Shown here: positions 49,093 through 58,486 of the stretch, piece by piece
Numbering within the stretch: position 1 is the stretch's first letter
How the letters are laid out: each line of letters starts with the position of its first letter
The notes under the pieces: generated by a model
The model's input: only the letters and a program-made list of their open reading frames with translations
Told to the model about the DNA's origin: nothing
The model's database searches: none
Assembly: GCA_023935145.1 (NCBI GenBank)
Contig: CM043698.1
Span: 145,705,125 to 145,769,124 of the forward strand
Length of the DNA: 64,000 bases
Source of the DNA: Bretschneidera sinensis
Taxonomy: Eukaryota; Streptophyta; Magnoliopsida; Brassicales; Akaniaceae
Reading direction: 5' to 3'
Translations under genes and position numbers: made by a program

Positions 49093-50317
49093 TATTGACC
49101 CTTAACATGATTTTAATAATAACAAAACCAATTTGAGTTGATCTAACCAAATTTTTCAAGTGTTTAAAGTGTGTAAGGTTTTTATACAAAGGTGCACGCA
49201 CCTCAAGAGAAGAATAGAAGCTGTTAGGTAGTAATTCAATTATAAATCTCTCAAATGTATAGGTTTATTTATGTCTTAAAAGTTTATAAAATATTTTTAA
49301 CAAAATCTTTTAAGCTTGATCTTAAATTTATAAGTTTTGTTAAAACAAGAAAAATATTGTTTCAAGAAATTCAGTTGAATGAATGAACAGTTCAGTCGAC
49401 TGAATGAAGGACAGAAAGTCCTGCCCTTTGATTTAGTTGACTGAGTAAAGGTTAAGTCTTTCTTGCTTAAAGACCTAGTCGGCTGAATGAACAGTCCAAT
49501 CGACTGAATGAGGGACAAAAAGTTCCATTTCTCTAATCCAGTCGACTAAATGGATTGTTCAGTCGACTGAATGGTTTTTACCTGAAACATTTTTAATTGA
49601 CTCAATCGACTGAACAATGATACAATTGACTGAATGCTCGATAATAACGACTATAATTTGGATTTAAGAATGTCGTTCAGAGCATTTAACTCTTTTAACA
49701 ACTCCAAAACGGTCATATTTTGGGAATAACGACCATATGGGTTTAAGACTATATAAACCTATTATAAATGAGAAAAACTAACAATCCAGGAACATTAAAT
49801 TCATTTTTGATCTCATTTATTGTTTATCAAAGCTTTCAAAATTATTTTTGAGCCAATCTTAAAGCTTTATTCTTGAAAGAGAGATAATATTTATCTTGTA
49901 AATGAATTAATTGTTATCTCTCTTGTACTTCTACAAACTTCAATTCCAATCATTGTAAAGGAAAGAGTTGGTGTAACTCTCAGAGGTGTTGAGGTTTTAA
50001 ACACTTTCTTGTAATCTTCCTAATAAATAGAACTTTATAAGGTTTAGGCAATACTCTCAAAGTTGCTTGACTAATTTTAGTGAATTACTTCAAGGAGGTT
50101 CCTTGAAGAAAGTGGACGTAGCATCGGGGAGATTATGATATTGTCAAATCACTATAAATGGAATTTGCATTTTCTCTTCCTTACTCCTTTAAATTTTCGA
50201 TTTATTACTTGTTATACTTGCTTGTTTTTACAAGTTTTTAAAACTTGTTTGTTGATTGCAAAAACTTTTAAAACCTAATTCATCCCCCCTCCCTCTTGGG
50301 TTACACTTTGGTTTACA
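49093..50317 (+). mobile_element. Solo LTR (1225 bp) related to the Sirevirus-like LTR
   Basis: The target duplication AAAGT lies at 49088-49092 and 50318-50322. The ends are TATTGACCC and TTTACA, slightly decayed from TG...CA. It aligns in places with the young LTR: the TTGACCC start, CTTCAAGGAG(G)TTCCTTGAAG, AGTGGACGTAG, and the CCCCCCTC...CTTGGGTT end. It carries the palindrome array 49371-49633 and a hairpin AGAGTT/AACTCT (49964-49980). It sits exactly inside the RT of the older copia element, whose reading resumes on both sides. Confidence 0.87.
49371..49633. repeat. Palindrome array, TTCAGTCGACTGAA type
   Basis: Nine diverged copies of a 12-14-bp palindrome start at 49371, 49392, 49433, 49475, 49496, 49538, 49559, 49602 and 49622. 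Two are perfect 14-bp palindromes (49391-49404 and 49559-49572). Spacings are 21, 41, 42, 21, 42, 21, 43 and 20 bp, that is about two or four helical turns. Confidence 0.8.
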
Positions 50318-50322
50318 AAAGT

Positions 50323-51286
50323 TAATCATTGACTATTAGGAATTACTTTGATACACAAAATCACATCAGTTTCTCCCAAGTCTTTTATATCAAACTGAGA
50401 AGACAAAAAGCTCTTAGTTGAGTTTACCACATGGATATTAGTCCCAAAAATAAGCAAGTCATCAACATGCGAACATATAATAACTCCAGAATTTCCATTG
50501 AATTTACTATATACACAACAGTTAGATTCAATCACAACAAATCCATTTGAAACCAGAGCTTTATTAAATTTATCATTCTATTGTTTTGGTGCATGTTTTA
50601 ATCCATACAAGGATTTTATAAGTTTACACACTTTTTCTTTTTATCCAAGAACTATAAACCCTTCTAGTTGTTCCATATGTATCTCTTCATCTAGGTCACC
50701 ATTTAAAAAGGCAGCTTTTACATCCATCTGATGTATGCACAATTTATGAATAGTTGCAATGACTATTAAAATTCTTATAGTAGGTATTTTAGTAACTAGA
50801 TAATATGTATTAAAGTAATCCACTCATTCTCTTTGAGTATAATCCATAACTACTAATCTTGCGTTAAATTTTCTGTTGTGCCCGTCAGCTTTCATTTTCC
50901 TATTAAAACCCATTTACAACATATTGGTTTACATCATTTAGGAAAGTCTACTAATTCCCATGTGTTATTAGCAACCACAAATTCAATGACATCTTGATAA
51001 GTTTTAGGGTCATCTTCTATTAAGAAAGCATTTACAAAATTTGGACCAAAGTTTATCTCAGTTCTAGCTCTTTTACTTCATTTTACTTCTTTTTTAGAAG
51101 ATGTTGGTTGTGATATTAAGCTTAAGCTTCTTTTAGCAGTTTTTATAATTCGTTCAATTATTGTTGTTTCTCAGGATGTATGTGTTCAAAGAATTCATCA
51201 TCTCTAGATTCTGCAATTGTATTTGTTTCTATCAGTAAAAATCTATATGTAGAACTATTTTAAGCATATCCAGTGAATACAATATC
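50323..51286 (-). pseudogene. Oldest copia element, piece 2: integrase end and RT
   Basis: The minus strand includes QMDVKAAFLNGDLDEEIHME (50823-50641) and CVYSKFNGNSGVIICSHVDD (50535-50326), with HVDDLLIFG as the RT active site. Its upper end, NDIVFTGYA...NSSTYRFLL, continues from piece 1 across the Sirevirus-like insertion. Numerous stops show it is inactive. Confidence 0.8.
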
Positions 51287-51599
51287 ATTTGTGTTGACCC
51301 CCGCCCGTATTTTAATGATGGCAAAACACAACTGTTATTTAACTAACATGTTTAAACTAAGTTGTGTTAAGGATCAAACACATTCAACCAAGGATCAAAG
51401 TGCAAAAACTCGAACCAAATCAAGTATCAAGTGAAGACTGAAGATCTAGTATAGGTCTTAAGGTTTAGAACCAATGTAAGTCTCACTCATACATTGTATT
51501 AGCTTGTTCAATGGCTCAAACACAAAAGGTTTTTCTAAAACCATTAATTTTAAAATGTTTTTAATGAAAAACAGAAGAAAAACTGGGTTGGAAGACAAC

Positions 51600-51864
51600 C
51601 CAGTCGACTGGGTACATATACCAGTCGACTGGTATAAAGGTCAGAAGGAACCCAGTCGACTGGATCAAACAACCCAGTCGACTGGTACTTTGACCAGTAA
51701 GTCTCCAGTCGACTGGATGAATCAACCCAGTCGACTGGTAAAATGGACAGAAAGTCCCCAGTCGACTGGATGATATATACCAGTCGACTGGATACCCAGA
51801 AGGTCTGAAAACATGTATTTTTCAAGTGAACCCAGTCGACTGGTATCTCGACCCAGTCGACTGG
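51600..51864. promoter_or_regulatory. Helically phased CCAGTCGACTGG array in U3
   Basis: Ten perfect copies of a 12-bp palindrome start at 51600, 51621, 51652, 51674, 51705, 51727, 51758, 51780, 51832 and 51853. Spacings of 21, 31, 22, 31, 22, 31, 22, 52 and 21 bp correspond to about 2, 3 and 5 turns of DNA. The array lies about 100 bp upstream of the TATA box, the expected place for an enhancer. The sequence between copies is not repeated. The binding factor is unknown. Confidence 0.85.
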
Positions 51865-51959
51865 TAGTTCAAAAATATGACCGTTGGACTCCAAATCTGA
51901 ACGTTTTAAAGTAAATCTTTTTCAAATTAAAGTCCAAAACGGCCATATTAATTGATTGC

Positions 51960-51967
51960 TATATAAA
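51960..51967 (+). promoter_or_regulatory. TATA box of the LTR promoter
   Basis: TATATAAA lies downstream of the palindrome array and upstream of the leader hairpins. Its counterpart in the 3' LTR is at 60979-60986. Confidence 0.75.
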
Positions 51968-52186
51968 CCCATTCAGCAAAGCATTCAAAACAATGAAGCA
52001 CATATTCAAAAAGAGTTGATCTCATATAATCAAGTTTTTATACTCTTGAAACACAAAAAGCTTTGTAATAATCTTATTGAGCCATTTCTTCAAGCTTTAC
52101 TTTGAAAGAGAGACATTTCTGTTGCAATAAGCTTTCATTTGTTGTCTCTCTACCTTTTACTTTACACCATCTTTGTAAAGGGATTA

Positions 52187-52257
52187 CTTCCGAGAGGAAG
52201 GGGAAACTTCCGAAAGGAAGGGGATTTTTCGGTTTAAGCAATTCCTGTAAATTGCTT
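52187..52257 (+). other. Triple RNA hairpin in the LTR leader, two with GNRA loops
   Basis: CTTCCGAGAGGAAG (52187-52200) and CTTCCGAAAGGAAG (52207-52220) have the same 5-bp stem closed by GAGA and GAAA, both GNRA tetraloops, exactly 20 nt apart. AAGCAATT (52236-52243) pairs perfectly with AATTGCTT (52250-52257) around a 6-nt loop. All lie in the predicted transcribed leader. The 3' LTR has the same at 61206-61276. Function is not known to me; packaging, dimerisation or translation control are candidates. Confidence 0.7.
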
Positions 52258-52542
52258 GTGTACGGTTTGTGCAACACCCGGCTAAGTTGTGCGACTAAGT
52301 TTTCTTAGTGGATTACTTCAAGGAGTTCCTTGAAGAGAGTGGACGTAGGGTCGGAACGAATCCGATATTGCCGAACCACTATAACTGTGTTTGCATCCTC
52401 TTTCCTTAAACTCTTTATTTACAGCTTTCTACTTGTATCAATTATTTTTTGCTTATTAGTTTTTATAAACTTGTATAAATTCCGTAAAAGTTTTAAAAAC
52501 CCAATTCACCCCCCCTCTTGGGTTGAAACCTCGAGCTACAAT

Positions 52543-52554
52543 TGGTATCAGAGC
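52543..52554 (+). other. Primer binding site, initiator tRNA-Met
   Basis: TGGTATCAGAGC, two bases after the 5' LTR, is the classic complement to the 3' end of plant initiator tRNA-Met used to prime copia reverse transcription. Confidence 0.93.
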
Positions 52555-52595
52555 CTAGTTCTCTTTATAAGGCTTAAATTCCTAGAGTTGATCCA

Positions 52596-54656
52596 ATGGC
52601 AGCAAATAGCTACTCTGAGGGACACTCTTATACTAGACCTCCATTGTTCAATGGATCGAATTATAACTACTGGAAAAATAGAATGAAAATCTTCGTCGAA
52701 GGACAAGATTACAATCTATGGAGAATTATAGAAGAGGGACCTAAAATTCCCTCAAAAGAAATAGTTATTGGAGAGACTCTTCATACAATGCCTAAACTCA
52801 AAACTGAGTTTACTGACGAGGATTGTAGAACAATGTCTCTCAATAGCAGAGCAACAAGCATGCTACATTGTGCTTTAGATATTTCTGAATATAACAAAAT
52901 ATCTGCATGCGTTTCTGCTAAAGAAATATGGGACAAATTGCAAGTCACATATGAAGGAACAAGTGAAGTAAAAAAGTCTAAAATTTACATGCTAATTTCT
53001 GAATATGAATCTTTTAAGATGTCTCCTAATGAAACCATTTCTGAAATGCACTCACGATTTACTACTATTATAAATAGTTTAAAATTGCTTGGCAAGAATA
53101 TTGAGGAAGTTGAACTAACCAGAAAAATCTTAAGATCTCTACCTCCAGAATGGAAACTAAAGAGGACAGCCATTCAAGAGGCCAAAAATCTTGACAAGCT
53201 TGATGTTGAGACGCTGCTTGGGTCATTATTGACATACAAGATGGAAGAAATGACTCCCATCGTCAATGATGATGAGAAGAAGAAGAAGCAAATTGCTCTC
53301 AAAGCTTCTACGAGCAACAAAGAAAAGGAATTAGAACAAGAAGCAGAGAGCAGTGAAGAGGATGGTGAAATGGCTTTAATCACCAGACGATTCCATAGGT
53401 TCTTGAAGAAAAGCAAGAAACCTTACTCAAAGGATCCCACCTCAAAAAGGGAACCACTAATGTGCTATGGCTGCAAGAAGCCAGGACATATAAAAGCTGA
53501 CTGTCCGGCTTCAAGCAAACCATACAAGGGCTTCAAGAAGAAAGCTATGGTAGCAACTACCTGGAGCGATGACGAAGAAGATGAGTCATCAGACAAAGAA
53601 ATTGGATACGAAGAGATTGCCAACCTTTGTTTAATGGCAATCGATGATGAAAGTGAGGTAACATCTTCTCCCTCTTCAAAAAATAATATTGTTACTAGTA
53701 GTGAAGAATTACTAGAAGTCATAAATGAAATGCATGAAGAACTAAAGAAATTTGATTCTAGAAATTCTGTTCTTAAGAAAGAAGTATCATCTCTTTCTAA
53801 AGAAATGATAGTTCTTAGAGAAGAAAAAGAAAAATTATCATCTTTACTGTATAATTCGTCTCAAGATTTTCTTAAAGATGAAAATGAGAATTTGAAAAAT
53901 AAAATTTCTGAATTAAACAGCACTGTATCTAGACTTATGCTTGGTAAAGAAAAACTTGATGAAGTGTTTTCTTCTCAAAGATTAAGTGGAGGAAAATCTG
54001 GTGTAGGATATTCTCCATTGGGAAAACAAAAAACAAAAGAGAGCTTATTCATGAAAGCCTCTTGTGCAGATGGAGCTTCTACTTCGAAAGCTCCTAACCT
54101 TGTTAAAAGCACTCCCTTAATAAATCCAAGGAACTCTAGAAACCTAAATGATCATACTAAATTGAAGCATCCTAAAAATACTCATGCTTATTTGTATGCT
54201 CATTCTAGAAATGCTCATACACATCCTAGAAATAATCATCATGCTCATTCTAAGAACAATGTGTATAATCAAAGAATGCATTCTGCTCATGCTCAACCTA
54301 GAAATCACCATCATAGCTATTGTAGAAATAACTTGCATACATATGCTAGCATGTATCCTAGAATGCATCATCGTTCATTTTCTGGAAATGACATGCATTT
54401 TCATTCCCCTTACCATAGAATCATGTATCCTAGGAACTATCATCCTAAGGATTATAGGAATGCACATGTAAAATTTCCTAGAAATTTCTATGACTATAAT
54501 GCTAGGTCTGTGCATCATCAACATGTTCATAGAGCACCATATATTGTTAAGAAAGTATGGGTCCCAAAAGGAACCGTATTTTCAAGGACTAACCCCAAAG
54601 GACCCAAGAAATTTTGGGTACCTAAAAATGCTATCGTATATCCTTGTGTGATGTAG
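52596..54656 (+). CDS. gag: Sirevirus-like Gag (686 residues)
   Basis: Gag forms the virus-like particle and binds the RNA. The start is the first ATG after the primer site (MAANSYSEGHSYTRPPLF). Residues 15-230 form the DUF4219/UBN2-type core (FNGSNYNYWKNRMKIF, AKEIWDKLQVTYEG). A zinc knuckle CYGCKKPGHIKADC (CX2CX4HX4C) starts near residue 290. Residues about 368-470 are a heptad-rich coiled coil (INEMHEELKKF, LKKEVSSLSKEM). Residues about 515-650 are extremely His/Asn/Arg/Tyr-rich, with repeated HxxPRN/HxRN phrases, and end in a VPKGT / FWVPKNA pair. Sirevirus Gags are known to be long, with coiled coils. The frame ends in TAG at 54654, and pol follows in the same phase. Confidence 0.92.
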   Translation: MAANSYSEGHSYTRPPLFNGSNYNYWKNRMKIFVEGQDYNLWRIIEEGPKIPSKEIVIGETLHTMPKLKTEFTDEDCRTMSLNSRATSMLHCALDISEYNKISACVSAKEIWDKLQVTYEGTSEVKKSKIYMLISEYESFKMSPNETISEMHSRFTTIINSLKLLGKNIEEVELTRKILRSLPPEWKLKRTAIQEAKNLDKLDVETLLGSLLTYKMEEMTPIVNDDEKKKKQIALKASTSNKEKELEQEAESSEEDGEMALITRRFHRFLKKSKKPYSKDPTSKREPLMCYGCKKPGHIKADCPASSKPYKGFKKKAMVATTWSDDEEDESSDKEIGYEEIANLCLMAIDDESEVTSSPSSKNNIVTSSEELLEVINEMHEELKKFDSRNSVLKKEVSSLSKEMIVLREEKEKLSSLLYNSSQDFLKDENENLKNKISELNSTVSRLMLGKEKLDEVFSSQRLSGGKSGVGYSPLGKQKTKESLFMKASCADGASTSKAPNLVKSTPLINPRNSRNLNDHTKLKHPKNTHAYLYAHSRNAHTHPRNNHHAHSKNNVYNQRMHSAHAQPRNHHHSYCRNNLHTYASMYPRMHHRSFSGNDMHFHSPYHRIMYPRNYHPKDYRNAHVKFPRNFYDYNARSVHHQHVHRAPYIVKKVWVPKGTVFSRTNPKGPKKFWVPKNAIVYPCVM

Positions 54657-57600
54657 ATTTGCCTTCATACCAAGGAGAAAGGTAACTGTTGGTACCTTGA
54701 TAGCGGTTGCTCGAAGCATATGACCGGTGATAAAAGCGTATTCAAGGAGCTAACTCTAAGAGATGGTGGACTTGTGACCATTGGAGACAATACTAAAATA
54801 AAGATCATCGGGCATGGAAAAGTCGGTAATGATTTCTCAACTTTAGATAATGTATTGCTAGTACAAGGCTTAAAGCCAAATTTACTTAGCATTAGTCAAT
54901 TATGTGACAAAGGATATAAAGTCACATTTGAAACCTCTCATTGTCTAGTTATAGACATCAAGAGCAACAAGATCAAATTCATTGGCCATAGACATGAAAA
55001 TGTCTATATAGTTGATTTGAAATCCTTACATTCCAATAATGAAAAATGTTTTCCTGCTTTTAGTGAAAATCAATGGCTATGGCATAGAAGGCTTGGTCAT
55101 GTAAACATGAACTTGCTAAAAATTGTTTCAAGAAAAGATTTAGTTATTGGTCTTCCTAAAATCAATTTTGAGAAAAACAAAATTTGCAATGCTTGTCAAA
55201 TGGGAAAACAAACTAGGATATCTTTCAAAGCAAAAAATGTTGTCTCAACTACTAGACCTTTGGAACTTTTGCATATGGACTTATTTGGTCCAATTAGTAC
55301 CATTAGTCTAGGTGGCCATCAATATGCTCTTGTTATTGTTGATGACTATTCAAGATATACCTTTGTTATTTTTATTGCTTATAAGGATGAAGCTTTCAAA
55401 GGATTTGAAAAGTTTTGCAAAAAGGTACAAAATGAAAAAGGAATTTGTATTTCAAGCATAAGAAGTGATCATGGCAAAGAATTTGAAAATCAAAGCTTTT
55501 CAAAATTTTGTGATGAAAATGGAATTAATCACAACTTTTCAGCTCCTAGAACTCCTCAACAAAATGGAGTTGTTGAGAGGAAAAATAGAGTTCTAGAAGA
55601 ATTTTCAAGAACAATGCTTTGTGAAAATAATTTACCAAAATATTTTTGGGCTGAAGCCGTGAATACTTCTTGCTATATTTTAAATAGAATTTTGATAAGG
55701 CCCCTGCTTGATAAAACTCCTTATGAACTATGGAAAGGGAGAAAGCCCAATATTTCCTATTTTTGTGCCTTTGGTAGTAAGTGCTTCATCTTAAATAACA
55801 ATAAAACTAACTTGGGTAAATTTGATTCCAAGACCGATGAAGGGATATTTTTAGGATATTCTACTACTAGTAAGGCTTATATAGTTTTCAATAAGAGAAC
55901 TCTAGTAGTAGAAGAATCTGTGCATGTAACTATTGATGAATCTAACCCAATGAGTAGTGGAGAAGTTTCCTTTAAAGATGATGCAGATTTTATTCCAAGA
56001 ATGGAAACTTCTACTCCCATTGTTGACCCAAAAGTGAGTTCTTCTCAAACAAATGAAGGGATGGCAACTCCAAATTTAGACCAACCATCCTCAAGTCAAC
56101 AAGAGGAAAATCTACCCAAGGATTGGAGGTATGTAAATCATCATCCAATTGATCAAGTAATTGGTGATCCTTCACAAGGGGTAAGAACTCGCTCTTCCAT
56201 TAGAAATACTTGCAATTTTGCAGCTTATTTGTCTCAAGTAGAACCTAAGACATTTATAGAAGCTGAAAAAGATAATGATTGGATAATTGCAATGCAGGAA
56301 GAGATAAATCAATTTGAGAGAAACAATGTTTGGGAACTAGTTCCAAGACCTAAAGATCATTCAATTATTGGAACTAAATGGGTATATAGAAATAAAATGG
56401 ATGAAAATGGTATAGTAACTAGAAATAAGGCTAGGCTAGTTGCTAAGGGATATAATCAAGAGGAAGGAATAGATTTTGATGAAACCTATGCTCCCGTAGC
56501 TAGATTAGAAGCTATTCGAATGTTATTAGCCTTTGCATGCTTTAATAAATTCAAGCTATTTCAAATGGATGTGAAAAGTGCCTTTTTAAATGGCTTTATA
56601 GAAGAAGAGGTTTATGTTGAACAACCTCTTGGTTTTGAAAACCCTAGTCTTCCAAATCATGTCTACAAACTTTCTAAGGCTTTATATGGGCTGAAGCAAG
56701 CACCAAGGGCATGGTACGAAAGACTAAGCAAATTTTTGATTGATAATGATTTTGTAAGAGGAAGAATATATACAACTCTCTTCACAAAAACTCACAAAAA
56801 TGACACTTTGATAGTTCAAATATATGTTGATGATATTATATTTGGTGCTACTAATGAATCTATGTGTCAAGAGTTTGCTAAGTGCATGCAAGGTGAATTT
56901 GAAATGAGCATGATGGGAGAACTTACCTACTTCCTTGGACTGCAAATCAAGCAATTAAAAGGAGGTATCTTCATCAATCAACAAAAATACATCAAAGATC
57001 TACTAAAGAGGTTCGGGATGGAAAGCTCAAAGCCAATTGGAACGCCTATGAGCACAACCACTAAACTTGATCTTGATGAAGGAGGTAAAACTGTAGATTC
57101 TAAATATTATAGAAGCATGATAGGTGCTTTACTGTACTTGACTGCAAGTAGACCTGATATAATGTTCAGTGTATGCATGTGTGCTAGATTTCAATCTAAT
57201 CCTAAGGAATCACATGTAGTTGCAGTAAAAAGAGTCCTTAGATATCTACAAGGGACTCAGACCATAGGATTATGGTATTCTAGAGAATCATCTTTTGAGC
57301 TAGTAGGATATTCGGATGCTGATTTTGCTGGATGTAGGTTAGATAGAAAAAGCACAAGTGGAACATGCCAATTCTTAGGTGCTATGTTAACTTCTTGGTT
57401 CTCCAAGAAACAGAATTCAGTTGCACTATCAACCGCTGAGGCGGAATATGTAGCAGCTGGCAGTTGTTGTGCCCAAGTACTATGGATGAAACAACAACTA
57501 GAAGACTATGGCATGAATCTCAAAAATATTCCTATATTTTGTGATAATACTAGTGCCATCAACCTAACCAAAAATCCTATTCAGCATTCTAGAACCAAGC

Positions 57601-57779
57601 ATATAGAGATTAGACATCATTTCTTAAGAGACCATGCTCAAAAAGGTGATATAAGATTAGAATTTATACCTTCAGAAGATCAAATAGCTGATATTCTTAC
57701 AAAACCCTTAAGTGAAGCTAGTTTTTGCAAAATAAGAAAGTTGATGGGATTGCTTGATTTTGATAAATTGAATGTTTGA
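54657..57779 (+). CDS. pol: Sirevirus-like Pol: protease, integrase, RT, RNase H
   Basis: Pol is open from just after the gag TAG, in the same phase, for 1040 codons. Aspartic protease [12 protein letters not shown] has DSG at 54699-54707. The integrase zinc head is [10 protein letters not shown]...CNACQMGKQ near residues 142-180, and the DDE core follows ([28 protein letters not shown]). RT begins [20 protein letters not shown], with active site YVDD at 56823-56834. RNase H follows ([28 protein letters not shown]), and the frame ends at TGA after the usual ADILTKPL tail. It has no start codon of its own near the protease, as the first internal ATG (54720) falls after the catalytic Asp. Production of active protease therefore needs amber read-through, or the amber is a recent mutation. 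No other defect is seen. Confidence 0.92.
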   Translation: MCLHTKEKGNCWYLDSGCSKHMTGDKSVFKELTLRDGGLVTIGDNTKIKIIGHGKVGNDFSTLDNVLLVQGLKPNLLSISQLCDKGYKVTFETSHCLVIDIKSNKIKFIGHRHENVYIVDLKSLHSNNEKCFPAFSENQWLWHRRLGHVNMNLLKIVSRKDLVIGLPKINFEKNKICNACQMGKQTRISFKAKNVVSTTRPLELLHMDLFGPISTISLGGHQYALVIVDDYSRYTFVIFIAYKDEAFKGFEKFCKKVQNEKGICISSIRSDHGKEFENQSFSKFCDENGINHNFSAPRTPQQNGVVERKNRVLEEFSRTMLCENNLPKYFWAEAVNTSCYILNRILIRPLLDKTPYELWKGRKPNISYFCAFGSKCFILNNNKTNLGKFDSKTDEGIFLGYSTTSKAYIVFNKRTLVVEESVHVTIDESNPMSSGEVSFKDDADFIPRMETSTPIVDPKVSSSQTNEGMATPNLDQPSSSQQEENLPKDWRYVNHHPIDQVIGDPSQGVRTRSSIRNTCNFAAYLSQVEPKTFIEAEKDNDWIIAMQEEINQFERNNVWELVPRPKDHSIIGTKWVYRNKMDENGIVTRNKARLVAKGYNQEEGIDFDETYAPVARLEAIRMLLAFACFNKFKLFQMDVKSAFLNGFIEEEVYVEQPLGFENPSLPNHVYKLSKALYGLKQAPRAWYERLSKFLIDNDFVRGRIYTTLFTKTHKNDTLIVQIYVDDIIFGATNESMCQEFAKCMQGEFEMSMMGELTYFLGLQIKQLKGGIFINQQKYIKDLLKRFGMESSKPIGTPMSTTTKLDLDEGGKTVDSKYYRSMIGALLYLTASRPDIMFSVCMCARFQSNPKESHVVAVKRVLRYLQGTQTIGLWYSRESSFELVGYSDADFAGCRLDRKSTSGTCQFLGAMLTSWFSKKQNSVALSTAEAEYVAAGSCCAQVLWMKQQLEDYGMNLKNIPIFCDNTSAINLTKNPIQHSRTKHIEIRHHFLRDHAQKGDIRLEFIPSEDQIADILTKPLSEASFCKIRKLMGLLDFDKLNV

Positions 57780-58486
57780 TTGCATCTCATTTCATCATTT
57801 GCATGTTTGACATTGAGTGAAAGAGTATTAATCATTGTTTAATTATTTCCCTCACTCAAAAATGTCATAGATAGAACAAATTCGTGCTTAAAATAAGAGA
57901 CTGGAAATTTTGCTAAGACTCCAGTCGACTGGTACATATAACCCAGTCGACTGGTAAGTCTCTGCCTGTTTTTCCAGTCGACTGGTAATTTTGATCCAGT
58001 CGACTGGTAACTCTCTGCCAAAAACTCCAGACGACTGGTAAGTCTTCTCCAGTCGTCTATAAGATCAAATCCTGCTTGGAGCCAAATTTTTTGTATTTTT
58101 ATGAACCTCCAGTCGACTGGTAACGATAGCCCAGTAGACTGGTATCTCACTGTCAGTTAATCCAGTCGACTGGTACGTTTACCCAGTCGACTGGTAAGAG
58201 AACTGTTCATCTTTTCAAAGGGGCCCAGTCGACTGGTAAGTTTACCCAGTCGACTGGTATCGCGATTCTATAAAAGAGACTGTTCATTTTCGCTCTTTTT
58301 ATGCCATTTTCAAAGAGCCCAAGCTTTCTCTCTCTAGAAAAATTCATCTTTTTGATCTAAAAACCATCCAAATCCCTTCTAAACACACCGATCTACTCAT
58401 TCCTAAAGAGATTTTTAACTTTCTACGGTTAAAATCTCTCATTTTTGCCAAATTTCCTTTTTCCAAAAACTTCAAATTTCTCGAAA
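57780..58486 (+). other. Pol-ORF3 gap with a second palindrome array
   Basis: The gap is 707 bp without a convincing frame. The array at 57921-58257 holds twelve copies of CCAGTCGACTGG, nine perfect and three with changes. Starts are 57921, 57943, 57974, 57996, 58027, 58049, 58109, 58131, 58162, 58183, 58225 and 58246. Spacings are 22, 31, 22, 31, 22, 60, 22, 31, 21, 42 and 21. Except for 60, all are near whole helical turns. This may serve as an internal promoter or enhancer for ORF3. Confidence 0.8.

Larger units (their letters stand above)
51292..52540 (+). repeat. 5' LTR of the Sirevirus-like element
   Basis: It begins TGTTGACCC and ends GAGCTACA. The palindrome array is at 51600-51864 and a TATATAAA box at 51960-51967, so transcription should start near 51990. 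In the resulting leader are two GNRA hairpins (52187-52200, 52207-52220) and an 8-bp stem (52236-52257). Differences from the 3' LTR include one base in a T-run near 51534, one in the third palindrome, one near 52335 and one C in the run near 52510. Confidence 0.93.

Noticed and set aside
51600..51864. CRISPR-like array (short palindromic repeats with non-repeated spacers)
   Set aside because: The repeats are only 12 bp, the spacers about 9-20 bp, and the array lies in both LTRs of a plant retrotransposon. There are no cas genes and this is a nuclear genome.
51550..51894. Open frames across the LTR palindrome arrays (also 57839-58150, 60523-60913) with repeated PVDW / SRL / QSTG residues on both strands
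   Set aside because: The residues are simply translations of the CCAGTCGACTGG palindrome, which reads alike on both strands. There is no independent coding evidence, and the frames differ between sites.
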